A stretch of 64,000 bases of DNA from Sisyra terminalis (GCA_958496175.1 OY292276.1:27980001-28044000); one strand, 5' to 3'. Shown: positions 1 to 12,672, counted from the stretch's first letter. The notes: generated from the sequence alone by a model not told the origin. Program-made: numbers and translations.

Positions 1-2078
1 TCGAATTACAAATTAAGCTAATCCCGAAAGTAATATAGTTTCTTTAATTTAAAATTAAAATTTCGAAACAAGTTTAATTTTAAATCAATTATATTGTAAG
101 CATCATTAGCCTCAGTATTATAAATTTTTTGTTATCTAGTGTGCAAATTTATAATGCCAAATTAGTATTAATCAAATGATTACCAAAGAAAATATGTGAA
201 AATTAAAATTTGATCATCATTTAAGTTTTTAATTTTATTATCACCTAGAAACTATTGTTGTAACTGAAATAAATAGAAATCCGATAGAACAACTTTGAAC
301 AAATATAGTAATACCATATCACCTACCCTTAATTTTTTTTTTCGAATGCAAAGCAATCTTGTACTGTCATATTGCAGAAGAAAGTTTTTTTATTGCCAAT
401 TCTTTGGATTGATTGGGAAAATTTGGCAGCTTTTCGACTGTCTGACATAGATTTGGGACCACTGTCTTCATCACTATATTTTTGTTTCAAATTTTCATTA
501 TTTTTGGTTGGTAGAGTTGTAGAATAAGAAATTATCGAATGTGAACTTATTTGGTACTAATGAACATCTACTGCACTTGGATAAATATTGAAAATGTTTT
601 TGGAAACAATTTGCGTTACTATCCTGCAAAGTCTAAGAGCAAACAATGACGAATATGTATTCCTTCGGATTTTCGGTCTTACTTTTGCAATATAGATTTC
701 AGATTAAAAAATATGTTGTCATTTTTAATTTTGTTAACAAGTCTCTCTAATCATAAAATGTCTTCAGTACGACTTTGAAATAAACCATAAGCCGATAAAA
801 AGTAGTTGAATGTTTAGAGGTTCAGAAACGCCATTACTTTTCGGTCCCTCTAATGTAACAATTATTTACAAAACAATTCGATGCTGGTTTTAAAAAATAA
901 TGAGTTTCGTACAATTGTACCCTTTAGACACATTAGTTCTAGTGTCTAGTATAGTAATATGTGTAAATTAAGAAGCATTAGACTTATTTTTAAGGATTAG
1001 ATGAAGCCCATATAAAAAAGCTTTTGAAGAATTAATGTTTGTATAAATGCGATATTCGTTTCATCTATTCACAAAGCTTTACGAACCAACGGATAAGCTA
1101 AACTTTACATCATTATTCATTGGTTTATTAGATTTTTAAAATTGCATCATAGTTAAAATAATAAGTTCATATATTTTATAAAAAAAAATATATCTGATAC
1201 CCTTGTTTGTGGAAATTTAAAAGTGTAATATCGTATAGTACTATAGAAGGCAGACTAGAAGTTATGTTTTTTGATCATAAATTATATTATAATATATGCA
1301 TATTGCATATATAGTAGGTGTTATTGTAAATGAACGATGTTACAACCTACTGTTCAAATATTCATAATTTTATGGAAATTAAATGATATCGTCATTTGAC
1401 TTTAAGACAGTTTTCAAGACTGACGTGGCTAAATTTATCAAGAACTCCCCAACGCAAAACGACGGTACTGTAGTCTGTAATATAACGTAATGAACAATTA
1501 GATTTTCGCGATGTTTAGAATTAAATTACCATTACGCACCTTTAAGGGTACTTTTGGAAACAAATTATAGGGGTGTTGCGACTTTGTAATAAAGTTCATA
1601 TTTTAATGAAATATGCAACCAAGTTATATATTTATTAAAAAAGTATTTTACTAATTTTATGCAATGTATATATAGGCGCAATAATAGTTAAAATATTAAA
1701 TTCTTTTTCATACGTGGTATTTAAGCAGTCAGCAACCTTATCTTATTGGATGAGCAGACGCGGCGAATATTCAACATTTTCCACTCTTTGTACACTTTGA
1801 AATGCATTTATAGGATTATAAACTTTTCACCGACAACACATATACTCGTAGATATCTGAACGTGTCGGATTACAATATGCTAGGTATGATCTTTTGTTCT
1901 TAGTTCTTACCGACAATATTTAAGTACCACATGATGATAATTTATTACCAAAAACTGTTGTATATTTATGTAGTAGTGAACTAAATCCTTTTTCATCAAC
2001 CATTTGAATATGAACACTAGTTGAGACAAAGGTGATACACTTTCGTGTAATAATAAAATTAAATTATAGAAGATTTTT
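1..2078. other. AT-rich sequence, no gene seen
   Basis: No convincing ORF, RNA gene or repeat terminus was recognised. A short near-palindrome of alternating TATATGCATAT lies near 1290-1318. The stretch is AT-rich spacer with homopolymer runs. Confidence 0.5.
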
Positions 2079-2741
2079 TAGTGTCCGACCGAAATTTCAG
2101 TTTTGGCCTAGTTTCGGTCAAAAAACGAGTTTCGGCTGTTGTCAAGCCGAAACTGCGACCGAAACCGAAATTGAATTCATGAATTAAAAATGTTAAGAAA
2201 TTATTGTTTCACTTATTATTTGATTCATCAATTATGAATACTGATAACTAACAGTTCATAAAAATGTTATTAAATATTATACTTATTTTTTTTTCAGTTC
2301 AAAAGAAAAATGAACAAAATTTTAAAGAAATTATTTTGTTTTTAAGATATAAGAAAGAGTACTTTCTGTTTTGTGTACTTAGACATACAAGGTATAAAGT
2401 AATTTTGTTTTGTAACTTTTTTTTATTATTTTATATTATTCGTAAGTAATTTTAAAAAGAGAAATATTAGGTGCATTTGTTTCAAATCCCTCATTTCAGC
2501 ATAAATAATTTTTTTGAAATAAAAAATGATAATAATATGTTATGTTAATGATTAGCTCAAGTATTAGGGATTAAATGACTAATGAATACCTATAGAATTT
2601 AAAAGTAAAGACTGACTAATTATGAATAACTTTTTCTTCTACAAATGCATGACCTTATATGGAAGTTTCGATTTTGACCAAAACTGAGACTAATGCCGAA
2701 ATTCGGTTTCGGCTTTAAAAACTAGTTTCGGTCGGACACTA
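2079..2741. mobile_element. hAT-like MITE, copy 1 (TAGTGTCCGACCGAAA ends)
   Basis: The left end TAGTGTCCGACCGAAA is mirrored at the right end by TTTCGGTCGGACACTA, a 16-bp terminal inverted repeat. Inside each end are further GAAAC/CCGAAA-rich inverted segments. The flanking 8-mers AGATTTTT and AAGTTTTT are only approximately alike, so the target-site duplication is decayed or uncertain. The 663-bp element has no transposase-like ORF, so it is non-autonomous. Other copies lie at 30304-32613 and 48602-48880. The hAT assignment rests on TIR style and the possible 8-bp duplication; P-type or another superfamily is possible. Confidence 0.75.
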
Positions 2742-2939
2742 AAGTTTTTTAATAATATTCTTTTACAAATCTTTCAAATATAATGATGTATAAAAAATAT
2801 AATCATCTTAAATATGATTATTGATTAAATATATTATTAACGAATAATGTCTTCTTTGTTATAATTGATGTACAAACGAATTGTTTAAATATCTCATTTC
2901 ATATTTTTTATTCTGAAATAAGAAGTTACTATATTTCTT

Positions 2940-3660
2940 AGTACTAATATAGTTTTGTTTTCTGGGAATAAGTTTCACCCGTTTTTTCTAACCAGAGTTC
3001 TTAACACAAATCGCTTATTCATAATAATAATAAAAAATTAAGCACTGCTAGGCAACGGAAAACTGAAACTCGTATTCGATTTCCGTTACGACTAAAGGTA
3101 ATGCCAATTATTTTTCCTTCCTTTGACGCGCCTAAAGAAGTATAGCATACAAAATTATTAGTTAGTTAATATTTCGAATTCGAAGTTTCTGAAAAATCTT
3201 TTCGGTACACGACTTAGAAGATTTAAAAAAAAGTATTTGTTGATGAACACACGTAAAAAGTTATACTTTCTTGTATAAGTTTAGTTATTTTCTGGGAAAA
3301 ATGGTCTACACAAAAAAGCGTTTGCATTTTATTTTACTAACCATACATACACTTTCGAATGTAATGGAAAGTAGGAATAAATGACAACTATTAGTTAGTT
3401 CAAATCTGAGACAATGATTATTATAAGAAATGTATTTGTCCTTCTCATGTTGCGTCTAAAGAAGTATAACTTCAAAAAAAGTATGTGTACTAATGGACGC
3501 TGGTAAAAAGTTATACTTCGTGGTTAAAGTCTAGTTTGTTTTTTTTTTTAAATTAGTTTCATACGTTCTTGTTTACCACTAGAGTTCATACCAGAATTTA
3601 CATCATTATGATTATAAAATACTAGGAACTACTTGTGAAATATTCACAACCAACACTGAT
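2940..3660 (+). repeat. Unclassified interspersed repeat family, copies at 2.9-3.7 kb
   Basis: Several blocks recur elsewhere in the window. They include TTCTGGGAATAAGTTTC-like sequence, a GAGTTCTTAAC-like block, an AGTTAGTTCAAA..CTGAGACAATGATTA block (about 3394-3424), and an inverted motif pair with GAAGTATAACTTC (about 3464) and AAGTTATACTTC (about 3513). Related copies lie at 4075-4260, 12915-13140, 14210-14520 (minus), 38075-38230 and 55055-55125 (minus). No ORF is preserved. The class (old DNA transposon or LINE remnant) is not determinable by eye. Confidence 0.6.
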
Positions 3661-4074
3661 ATAATTAGGGTTACCATCCGTACTTTATTATAGAGTATTG
3701 TACGTTATTTAGGGCATTTGTAATCGATACTTTATAAGGAAAATAAAGAATGTGAAAATTCTTTATTTTGATTAATTTTATTTCTCTGGGATTTATTTTT
3801 CTAATTAAATACAAAAAAAGGTTGAAGGAAAAAAGAGATTGAAAATTAATTTAAATATAGACTGTAAAGATGCTGTCCTGCTGTTCAACAGAGTTAATTA
3901 CTTTTTAAAAGGTGCAAAAAGGAATGCAAAATAGTTTTTAAACGAATTAACATAGTGAAATAAATCGTACTTTGTTTTGATACAATGTACTTTTTTCCAA
4001 TTTTTGATAACCAACATACTTTATTTAGACAAAAAAAATCGTGGCATTCTTTGATACAACTGATAAATAAGAAA

Positions 4075-4260
4075 AATTAACAATTGAATGAAATTGAAAT
4101 GCCAGTTGAAACAAATGACATCAATCAGTTAGTTCATATTAGAAACAATGATTACTATATTTGGTTTTCATACTTGCACGTATGTGTTTCCATTTTTTGT
4201 TCTTTGTCTTTGCCAATATACGTACTTGTATATACCAATATTAACCATTTAATAAATAAA
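4075..4260 (+). repeat. Unclassified interspersed repeat, another copy
   Basis: Matches 12955-13140 and 38083-38225 over the GAAATGACAATTGAAAC, AGTTAGTTCA and TTTTTGTTCTCTGTCTTTGCC-like blocks. A 64-codon open frame here is part of the repeat and is not preserved in the other copies, so I do not call it a gene. Confidence 0.6.
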
Positions 4261-4261
4261 T

Positions 4262-5640
4262 TCAAAATATTTAAATAACTACTTTACCTCAGATGTAAAT
4301 TCTAAAAACTTGCTTAAAATTTAAACGAATAGTTTATCGTTGTTGACTTTTGTCTTAAGATGATCTTAAGATATGATAAACTAATATACTTTCACAAGAG
4401 ACACAAAAATAAATATTTGATTTTTGAGCCATCCTACTGTTGACTAAATGTAGAATACCAAATGGAACAGGGGGATATCAGTCATGGATAATGGAAGACA
4501 CCTTGTTGTAGGCGTAATCGATGAGTTAAATAACTTTTGTTTCATCGTTATTTAAAAGGTGAAGATAAAATTCAATCTTAAAAAATTATTCTGAAAAGGT
4601 TTTATATCAATAAATATTAAATTTTCAATATATAATTTTTGTGGGGTAGGTAAAACTATACCTACAACATATTAGAATAGGTATTTACACATCTAGATAA
4701 GGGAATTTATCTTCTAGTTAAATATTATCCGGAAAGAAAAAAACACACTGTATATTTTCACATACCTACGAGTAATGATATATGTAAAATTTATTTAACA
4801 GATACATTTTATCTATTAAATTGCTATTTCAAGAATATGGTCTGTTTATTCATCAATGAAAAATACTGATCAAATACGAGATGCGCGTCTATAAACAGCA
4901 AAAATTGTTTTTATCAGTGTTTAGAGAATAATAAAAAATAATTTAAACTTCCTTAATATGTTCCTTAAATTTCATTTTGCCATCAAGATTTGATACATCC
5001 TGTATAGATATCCCTCTGGGAAAATGAAAACTAAGGCTCATGGGGAGAGAAAGAGAGAGAATCCTAAATGCTTAAAAAACGTATTACAACTACTACAAAA
5101 TGCGAACAATCTAGAACTTTAGAACCTAGAAGTACGATTTCCTTTGATATTTTTTGATCTTTATGTGGAAGTCTGTTTTTATAATCCAATCAAAATCATT
5201 TAATTTAACCCAGCAGAATTATGAAAATAAATATTTCTTCTAAATTGTATAGTTGCAATTTTCCTATTTATGTATATTAAAGTTCATTTTAACTACCATA
5301 TACTACTGTTAAATATTACAAATTATAATTATTAAAGCTTTCATTGGAAAGATAGATCTTAATACTTTGTCCTGTAGCTTTTATTATAGTCTAAGATTCG
5401 GCTGCGAAAGTAGTACATGAATAATGTAGATAATCAAAATCTATTTCGTAAGTATTTTTTTTTCGTGGGGAATTCATTTTTCATAAGGTGCCAATTAAAA
5501 ATTGCCCGCTAATACTATTATTAAAAATATTAATAATTGACTTTAAGAAAATCATTTCGTTTACATCTTATGGAAATAAAACCTACCCCACTTCACAACA
5601 GTGTATTTAAAAGATTTTAAAATCAGTTACTGCTGATTCC
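4262..5640. other. AT-rich spacer, no gene seen
   Basis: Nothing recognisable apart from a short GA-rich simple repeat near 5045-5061. Confidence 0.4.
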
Positions 5641-5689
5641 TTAGCCGCAAACTCTCCGAATCCAGGTGTAAATTGGTTTGATTTCGGGT

Positions 5690-6136
5690 AAACTTTTCGT
5701 TCATAACGTATATTTGTTTCATTTGCACCACATTAAAGCTATTTTTTCTGTATTTTACGTTATGCCTGCAAAAAAAACCGCTAGTCGAACTATAACTTCA
5801 AAAAATAGAAATATTCAATTTTTTTTTAATTTTAGCTCATTCCTTGGTTTTACACGTGTTGAATCTCCCTTATAAATTGGAAATCAGTCGGTTAAACTGT
5901 TTTCGAGATACGATGGAGACAAGTTTGAAAAACACATTTTTGAAAAAAAGTGTTTGAAGTTTCAAGCACGGTTAAATTATAACTACTTTTGTATCTTTAT
6001 AATGACCGATTCTTTAAATGACTTAAAGTTTTTAAAAATCACTTTACGATCATTTTATAGACATATTAAGGAAGCAATTTGGGTAAAAAAAATCGATTTT
6101 CTTAACCCACCACACGGGAGAACCCCTTTAAAATAA
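5690..6136 (+). repeat. Fragment of the long-TIR element family
   Basis: This block matches the right inner arm of the long-TIR element at 22300-22511 plus 24955-25016. Shared landmarks in order are CCCTTATAAATTGGAAATC, a GAGATACGATGGAGA-like block, TTTGTATCTTTATAATGAC, AAAAATCACTTTACGATCATTTTATA, then GAAGCAATTT and CACGGGAG..CCCCTT. This copy is uninterrupted where the 22.5-kb copy carries a Helitron, so it shows the pre-insertion state of that site. The outer arm sequence is absent after 6136, so the copy is truncated. Confidence 0.65.
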
Positions 6137-6912
6137 GTTTCATTTCCAGACAACGAAACGCCGAAAAGAAAGTCAATTCAATTTTATGTAATTTATCTAA
6201 ACTTAATGAAATTACCATTAGTCTATAGAACATATTATTTCAAGATTCGAAATATTTGATCTATAGTCTTGTCTCGATCTCGTAAGAGTCTCATCTCGCC
6301 TGTATCTCTATTTTTCAGTCAAATACCGATTGCTAAAATATCCTGTATTCTCCGGCAATAAATATAAACAGTGAAATTCATTGAGTACAGTAAAGAAGTA
6401 AAGTTTTGTGGTTTAGAATTAAAAAGTCTTCCACAAGTTCATTTTTTAATGAAAATTAATTTTTGGTGAGAGAAATATTTTCTGCTTTTATGATGTGATG
6501 AGTTTAAAATGAAATTTGTGAGAAGATATGAACAAAAGAAAAAGATTCCAAAGCATTGTTTACGTGAAACTTTTAAAAGAAAGTACAAAACATAATCAAA
6601 GTCGGTTTTCAATACGTAACAGTCATCTTTTAACTTGCAAGTAAAGCGAATAATTATTATCAAAAACTTTTTCAATCTAAAACGCCTATTAATTTCAATA
6701 TTAACAGCCTTGAATGTGCAAGCGATAATTAATTTAATTTTTCAAAGTTGTTCTCCGAATTTCGTATAATATTTTGGTTGATTAAATTTTATGAAACACA
6801 TAAATGTGAAGCCTACAACAAAGGTCAGTTATGAAAATTATGTAAATTGCCTTTCATTTTACATTTCCGTTTTGCGTATGATTGTAATTTTAACGTGCGA
6901 TAAAATAAAATT
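6137..6912. other. AT-rich spacer
   Basis: No repeat terminus or convincing gene. A 78-codon open frame on the minus strand (6439-6675) is rich in F, K and I codons, as chance ORFs in AT-rich DNA are, and is not called. Confidence 0.4.
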
Positions 6913-7116
6913 TCATTTCTTCAAAATCTCTACGCCGTATTTCCTTTGCCACACACATTGAGGGTAAGACACGCAATGAAAATCTTTATCGTAAAACTTG
7001 TGTAAATTTTCACAAACTAAAAACATATATTTTCTTATTCGTCTTCCGTTTGGCGAAAACCAAAAACTTTTAACATATACCCTATATTTGCCAGTTTTAT
7101 AGAACAGATTCTCCAT
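6913..7116 (-). other. Unidentified 67-codon ORF, possible small gene or exon
   Basis: An ATG-initiated frame of 67 codons ends in TGA at 6913. The peptide begins MENLFYKTGKYRVYVKSF and contains WFSPNGRRIRKY and three cysteines. It is more mixed in composition than most chance ORFs here and uses codons such as CTG, GGC, GCG and TAC. I recognise no domain and see no signal peptide. No splice sites were established. It may be a relic of a host or transposon gene, or chance. Confidence 0.2.
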
Positions 7117-7859
7117 ATAATATTCGTATTTTAATATAACAAGATAAATGAGGCTAATTTACATAATTTTAATCCATAAACAGTGACAGATACAGAATAT
7201 AAAAGTTCATTCTATTGAGCTTTAGAAAACAAAATTTGATTACCTCAAATAAGCTGTGAAAAAACCTGTTGAGATTCAAACTTTTTTTATTAAAAGACTT
7301 CGATGAAAAAAATACTTGAGACTCGGTTGAAGCGGTTGATTCCATTCAAATAATCATGAACAAATTTTTTTCTTTATAATGGTCTTTCATTACAGTAGTA
7401 ACATTTATTGAAACATTTTTATCCTTTTTATGTTAATTTATACCTCAACATCTAACTTTACAGTTGAATACTCACTAAGTTAAATCTTTCTTTGCTATTT
7501 TAAAAACATGATTTTAAAAAATAATTGTTATATAATATGTGAACTCGCCATTGGGTGAGTAATATCTTTCTATATTTTTTTTTAGTACGTACCATAACTG
7601 AGGAGCTTTTCTATATTAATGAAGGCTTTTGCTTCGGAGCTTTTTTTTGAACTATGGCTTTCACTTTGATGTATCATTTTTTTAATTCATTATTATTCGT
7701 CATTTTTATAATCTACTTAGTACACAAAGCAATGAGTAAACTTTATCTTATTGATATAATAATAATAGGTACTAAACAAGACGAAATACATAATAACGTC
7801 CATCTAGTTTAGCACTACACTGAGGAAAACTACTACTTTCGGAAAAATAACTAAAGAAT
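7117..7859. other. AT-rich spacer
   Basis: No gene or repeat terminus recognised. Confidence 0.4.
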
Positions 7860-8490
7860 ATTTTGGTGTTTTTTGGTAGTTCAAGTGTTCTGGAAAAAAA
7901 ATATCACTCGCATATTTTCGAGGAAAACCCAATGTAGCGCTAACTTGACGTTTAGGGTTTTTCTATAAATATTAAAAATACGTTTTTTTTACGCCATTAT
8001 TTAGAGATTTTTTTGTCGATCGAGAATTTTGAAAGAAAAAATTTTATCATTTGAATATTTTTCCGGAAGAAGTCGTTTGAAGAAAAACCTCGATTTGAGT
8101 CATTTTTTAAGTATTACAGTTTCGATTTTTTGCGCCATAAATTGGTGTTTTATTGTCGTTCAATAGTTCCGAAAGAAAAAAAAATTGTAATTTGCATATT
8201 TTCTTTTATTAATAGAGAAATGTACAAATCGAGGAGTTTCTTCTTTAAATGGCTGTTTCTGAGAAAATATGCAAGCTAAAATATTTTATCTTTCGAAACT
8301 TAAACGGCAAAAAAAAACACCAATTTATAGCCCAAAAAAAAATCAAAAAAATTTCAATATTTGGAAAATGACCCAAATAAAACTTTTTCTTCAAATGGCT
8401 ATTTTCGGGGAAATAAAAAGTTATGAAGATTTTTCTTTCGGAACTTTCGAACGACATAAAACACAAATTAATGGCACAAAAAAAATTTTT
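7860..8490. mobile_element. Foldback-type element built of ~140-bp subrepeats
   Basis: The left half holds about two and a half direct units of roughly 140 bp (starting near 7860, 7993 and 8135), each with GCCATAAATTGGTGTTTT-like, TTCCGAAAGAAAAA, GCATATTTTCT and GAAGAAAAACCTCGATTTG segments. From about 8210 to 8490 the same unit occurs on the opposite strand, so the whole block can fold back. Inverted arms made of tandem subrepeats are the hallmark of foldback (FB)-like elements in insects. The two overlapping ORFs at 8245-8499 lie in this array and are by-products. No transposase is present. Confidence 0.65.
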
Positions 8491-9548
8491 GTTTACTAAT
8501 AAGGGGTTTGTCTTAATTTGGAAAATCTTTTTTATTTCTCATCTATTTTTTATTGCTGGCGATACTATCAATTATTTCACTTATTTAAGTCATCTTACAC
8601 GTGTGTAAGCATCTGTCTAAAAAATATGAAAATTATTTCAAGATTACATTTTCAGTCGTCATTCCCTCATATTGAAAAAATAGAGGTATTTACTATATCT
8701 TAATAATAATAACACAGTAAAGTAGGTTGTCAGAAACAGTAAACATAAACAATAATTTAGATGTAACAAAAGTTTATGATCCAAAATTTTTAAAGTTATA
8801 CTTCTTTCGTCATTCCCTCGTTTCATTTTGAAATGAGGGAATGACGATATATGAGGTAATGACTTTTAAACTAGTTGAACTTGACTTTTTTTATTTTCTC
8901 TCTTATTTAATTTCACAATTTTTTGTTGTTAAAAGATGAGAACATCTTTCGTATTGACTTTAGTGAAAATTATTGTTCTAAGTACAATATAGAGATAAAA
9001 GTAGTTCATTTTAAGGGGGAAGGATAACAAATAATACTTTACAGAGGAGTATTATATTAAAGTAATAATTATATTGTAAGGACTAAACATTTTACTTCTA
9101 TCTAACAATAACAGATACGATTCAATAACGGTATTGCCTATAAAAACCATTTCCTCACTTTCAAAATTATAAATCAACCTTATAATTCGTCTAAAATTAC
9201 TTTATTTTAAAGACTACTGTATTGATAAAATCAGTAAAATCTAATTATACAAATACTAGGTACATAATTGATAAGTAAAAAAAAAAAACAAAAAAATTAT
9301 TAACAATAGTTTTCATAATTTTTTTCTACTTAATTTTGAAATTTGATGAGAACTACCCATAAAATGATGTAAAATTCCCGAAAATTTCAACGCAGTGTTG
9401 GTAATATAAATTAACGTTTCACTGTTATTTATTTTTGACGGATTCGTTGAGAATTTGTATTAGGATATACAACGATATGCCAATTTATATAGTTACGAAA
9501 AATATAATTATTTTACAAAATACACTTCCTTAATTTTACAACAATCAC
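8491..9548. other. AT-rich spacer with a short repeat motif
   Basis: An AAAGTTATACTTCTTTCGTC motif at about 8796-8815 resembles the GAAGTATAACTTC ends seen near 3460, 11120, 13290 and 14490. A local GTCATTCCCTC..GAGGGAATGAC inverted repeat lies at about 8811-8846. No gene seen. Confidence 0.4.
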
Positions 9549-9561
9549 AATTTCACGGATT
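9549..9561. repeat. SINE target-site duplication, left copy
   Basis: AATTTCACGGATT, identical to 9734-9746. It shows that the SINE insertion is young enough to retain a perfect duplication. Confidence 0.85.
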
Positions 9562-9733
9562 TTTTTTAATTGTTATTTGCCGTCGCTTTATAACTATTAA
9601 GGTCTTTTAGCAACTGTAGGGTTAATTAAATCCGTTATCGAGAAATATTGAAATTTGCACTATACGAGGATCGAACCCACTACCTACTAGTTTTGGAGCG
9701 GTCACTTAGACCACTTGGCCACCAATAGGCTCT
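9562..9733 (-). mobile_element. tRNA-derived SINE, copy 1, with intact 13-bp TSD
   Basis: Read on the minus strand, the element has a pol III A box TGGCCAAGTGG (9711-9721) and a B box GGGTTCGATCC (9668-9678), followed by a tRNA-unrelated body and a 3' end with TAAAGCGACGG and an A-rich tail. It is flanked by perfect 13-bp direct repeats, AATTTCACGGATT, at 9549-9561 and 9734-9746, as expected of LINE-machinery retroposition. Related copies lie at 17545, 35422, 38917, 44530 and 61617. The promoter is internal. It is not a tRNA gene: the cloverleaf stems are not maintained and the body continues past the B box. Confidence 0.88.
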
Positions 9734-9746
9734 AATTTCACGGATT
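9734..9746. repeat. SINE target-site duplication, right copy
   Basis: AATTTCACGGATT, identical to 9549-9561. Confidence 0.85.
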
Positions 9747-11159
9747 GTTTACCACTGGCTTTGACCCTCTGTCTCTTTGACTATCTTTTTATATCTGATT
9801 TGCTCAACTCATAATCGAACCCCTTTTTATAGTCGTTTTTTAGACCTTCTTGAATATTCTTAATTGTTCGGTTTTATTATCCTTTCTCTTTTAAAGATCT
9901 CACATAAATTTCTAGATCATATTTTCATCTCATTGTTCCTTTTATTTACTTGTAGGACTCACGCAGTAATTTAAAATAATTAAAAAAGAAATCAAAATTA
10001 TGTCATATCTCCTCAGTAATCAAAAAAATTTAGCTAAACCAATTTTGCTTTCCTTGAGAACTTTTAAAAAGTAAAAATGATTTCATTTCAGAACCACTGA
10101 TTCAATTATGTCCTAAGTTTGATTTATGTTTTCAAACCTAAAGAAACGAAATCATCGATAAGAATAGTACTTGATCCCATTGAGGCTAAAAATATTAATG
10201 CATTATCATTTAAATTTAGTCTTAGGTATTCATAATACTTATCGTCGTATCGTGTCACATGCAAACTCGGCGAAAAAATCCCGTCTCAAAAACTTCCTTA
10301 ATTTCATAAACTGGATATGAGCTCGTCAAAAAATTAGATTAAATAATTCTTTTGGTGAAACGATAAAATTCAATTTCGTTTTAAAAAGAAACTGGAGGAA
10401 AAATGAAAACGTACGACACTGATGATGAGAATGATAATGTTTTGCAGAAGATTATTATTTTTTTTTCTCGCGTATATTCCTTAACAGTGGTTGACGACAA
10501 CGCCATAACAACAATAATAAAAGTACACTCATTCTATTCTAACTGTGATCAAATATTTAAATGGTTAGAGTTCGTTCTTAACATTCTTTATCTTGCACGA
10601 TCGTATTTTTATTAATATTGGCGTCGCTAACGGAAAAATGCATTCAGTCGTATGTGAAGAAGGTTTAGTTAGAAATATTAATTTTGCATATTTCAATAAC
10701 TCGAGTGATATGAACGGAAAACAGAGACGTTACAAGTCATGTTAAGCGTATTGAACAGTAATGAATCGAATTGATATTCGAACAGGATAGAAATGCTGGT
10801 TATCTATTTTACATTTTTACGTTTTTTCCCACTGCTATTATTCGCTTTTCTTTTTTATTCGTTTTCATATGAAAAATTTCATTTACATAAAGATAATATG
10901 TAGGTAGGCATAAAGTGAATAACGACATCAAACTTATTTCTCTTTCACAAATATTATATCTCCTCTATTGTAAGTTTAAAATATTATATTTTGATCGACA
11001 TATATTTTACTTTTAATATATTTGATGTGACTTGTTTGCATCACATAAAAATGACTCCAAAAATGTTTCATATAACTTATGAAAAGACAAAGTTGACAAT
11101 TTTTTTTAAGTTATACTTTAAGTTATACTTCTTTAGCGACGTCATGAAAAAATAATTTG
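9747..11159. other. AT-rich spacer, no gene seen
   Basis: A TAAGTTATACTT..AAGTTATACTTCTTTAGCGAC motif at about 11108-11142 again matches the family ends described near 3460. The 70-codon frame at 10403-10615 has no recognisable similarity. Confidence 0.4.
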
Positions 11160-11484
11160 ACTGAATTTTTAATAAGCTGTGACACTACAGTAGGAAGTTG
11201 CTTGCAAACGGTTAGCGAGAAACTTCAAGTGGATGAAAGCTGGTCGATTTCAGGGAGCGATTTGCATAGTAATAAAAAACGTAATCAAGTCGACCGAGTT
11301 GACCGTTAGCACAGGTTTTTTTGTTATTCGGTAGGGAAAAACAACTGAAATGATCAACGGTGAAGTTAAAAAGTGCCAGAAAGAGACAACAATCATAACA
11401 AACACTGTGAGTTGTTGTTATATTTAAAACGTCGATATCGTCGAACTTAAAATTTTCAATTTTTATAGTTTGTACCATATTCAT
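11160..11484. other. Locally GC-richer block with ORFs on both strands
   Basis: Base composition is visibly less AT-rich than its neighbours. The minus strand carries a 90-codon ATG frame (11212-11484) with a serine/cysteine-rich peptide, and the plus strand has a shorter open stretch whose peptide includes QVDESWSISGSDLHSNKK. I recognise neither. The block may be a relic of a coding exon, but no splice signals decide the strand. Confidence 0.2.
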
Positions 11485-11537
11485 ATTAATACACTATAGT
11501 TTAAATGTATTTAAAAGAAAGATATTTTTTGAAATTA

Positions 11538-12234
11538 TTAAGGGGGATTCAGGTCTAGAAATTTGAAAAAATAGTTTTTTTTTGCTTATTTTCAAATTTT
11601 AGACCGCCAAAAATACACCCTTAAACGTATTTTTCAAAATTCGAATTATTTTCGGAGATGAATTTTGGGATTATATGAGTTATTCTAATGGAATTGTTTC
11701 TCAAACTACAAACGAATTTTTCTCAAAACTACTTTTTTTGAAATGGTTGTCATGATATCTCAAGTTCTACTCGACCGATTTCTTTGAAATTTGATAACAA
11801 TCTTTTTTATACATCTCTCCATTGCTCCTGCTTCGGATTTTAGAAAATTTTAATTTAAAGTATTTTTAAAAAATTCACAAAAGGTTCAAAAAAAAGGGGG
11901 TAAAATTGTTTTTTAAGTCGATGCCATTTTGTGAATTTATTTTCTTCTTCTTTGGCAAAGGTCAATCCGATAGCGCCATCTTTACTTATGAAGATTTTTT
12001 TTTTAATTTGTTGAATTTAGATCACTAAAAGGATTGGAATCATGTCAACCAGGGAGCACCGTTTTTTTTTGTTGCCCCCACTCCACCAGCCTGGAGTTCG
12101 AGGATTTTTTTTTATAATCTTCGAATATCAATAAAAACTCATAAAAATGGATTGTAAAAAAGTATTTCATTTTTTGCAATCTTAGTTTGAAAAATGCCTA
12201 AAATTTAGGCGTCTAAACCCGAATACCCTCTTAA
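11538..12234. mobile_element. TIR element with TTAA target duplication
   Basis: TTAA at 11538-11541 and 12231-12234 brackets a 689-bp body whose ends are inverted repeats: GGGGGATTCAGGTCTAGA on the left and, read inward on the other strand, GAGGGTATTCGGGTTTAGAC on the right. TTAA duplications are typical of piggyBac and Kolobok superfamilies, and the G-run start fits a Kolobok-like or related MITE better. No transposase ORF is present. Inside lie low-complexity blocks such as TCTACTCGACCGATTTCTTTG. Confidence 0.7.
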
Positions 12235-12672
12235 TGCAATATGTAAAATAAAGCAAGGAAAGTTGATTGAAACATTATATATGTTACAATATACAATAAT
12301 ATATTGCATTATGTGTTTTTATATTTGAATTAAAAATCAGCTTCAATACATAAATGGGTTACCAAATTAAACAATTACTATTGTATGCTATAAGTACACG
12401 CAATTGACTATTTAAACGAATTGTATCTATATATAATTGTTTATGTATATTTATGTTTATTCATATCTATAAATGATGGTTTAGGACAAAAATTCACTCC
12501 TATATGTAAATGTTTTCGATAACTATTTTCAAACAAGTAACCCATGCTGTATTGATAAGCATTATTTGTTACTTCAGTTCATTACTTCATGTATGTAAGA
12601 GCCAAATTTGTATATGTAGTTAATTGTGTATAATATTGTGAAATATTATACAGTATGTATAAATAGCCAATT

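Noticed and set aside
9660..9735. tRNA gene on the minus strand (A and B boxes)
   Set aside because: The body continues into a repeated non-tRNA sequence with A-rich tail and 13-bp TSD, and six copies exist. It is a SINE.
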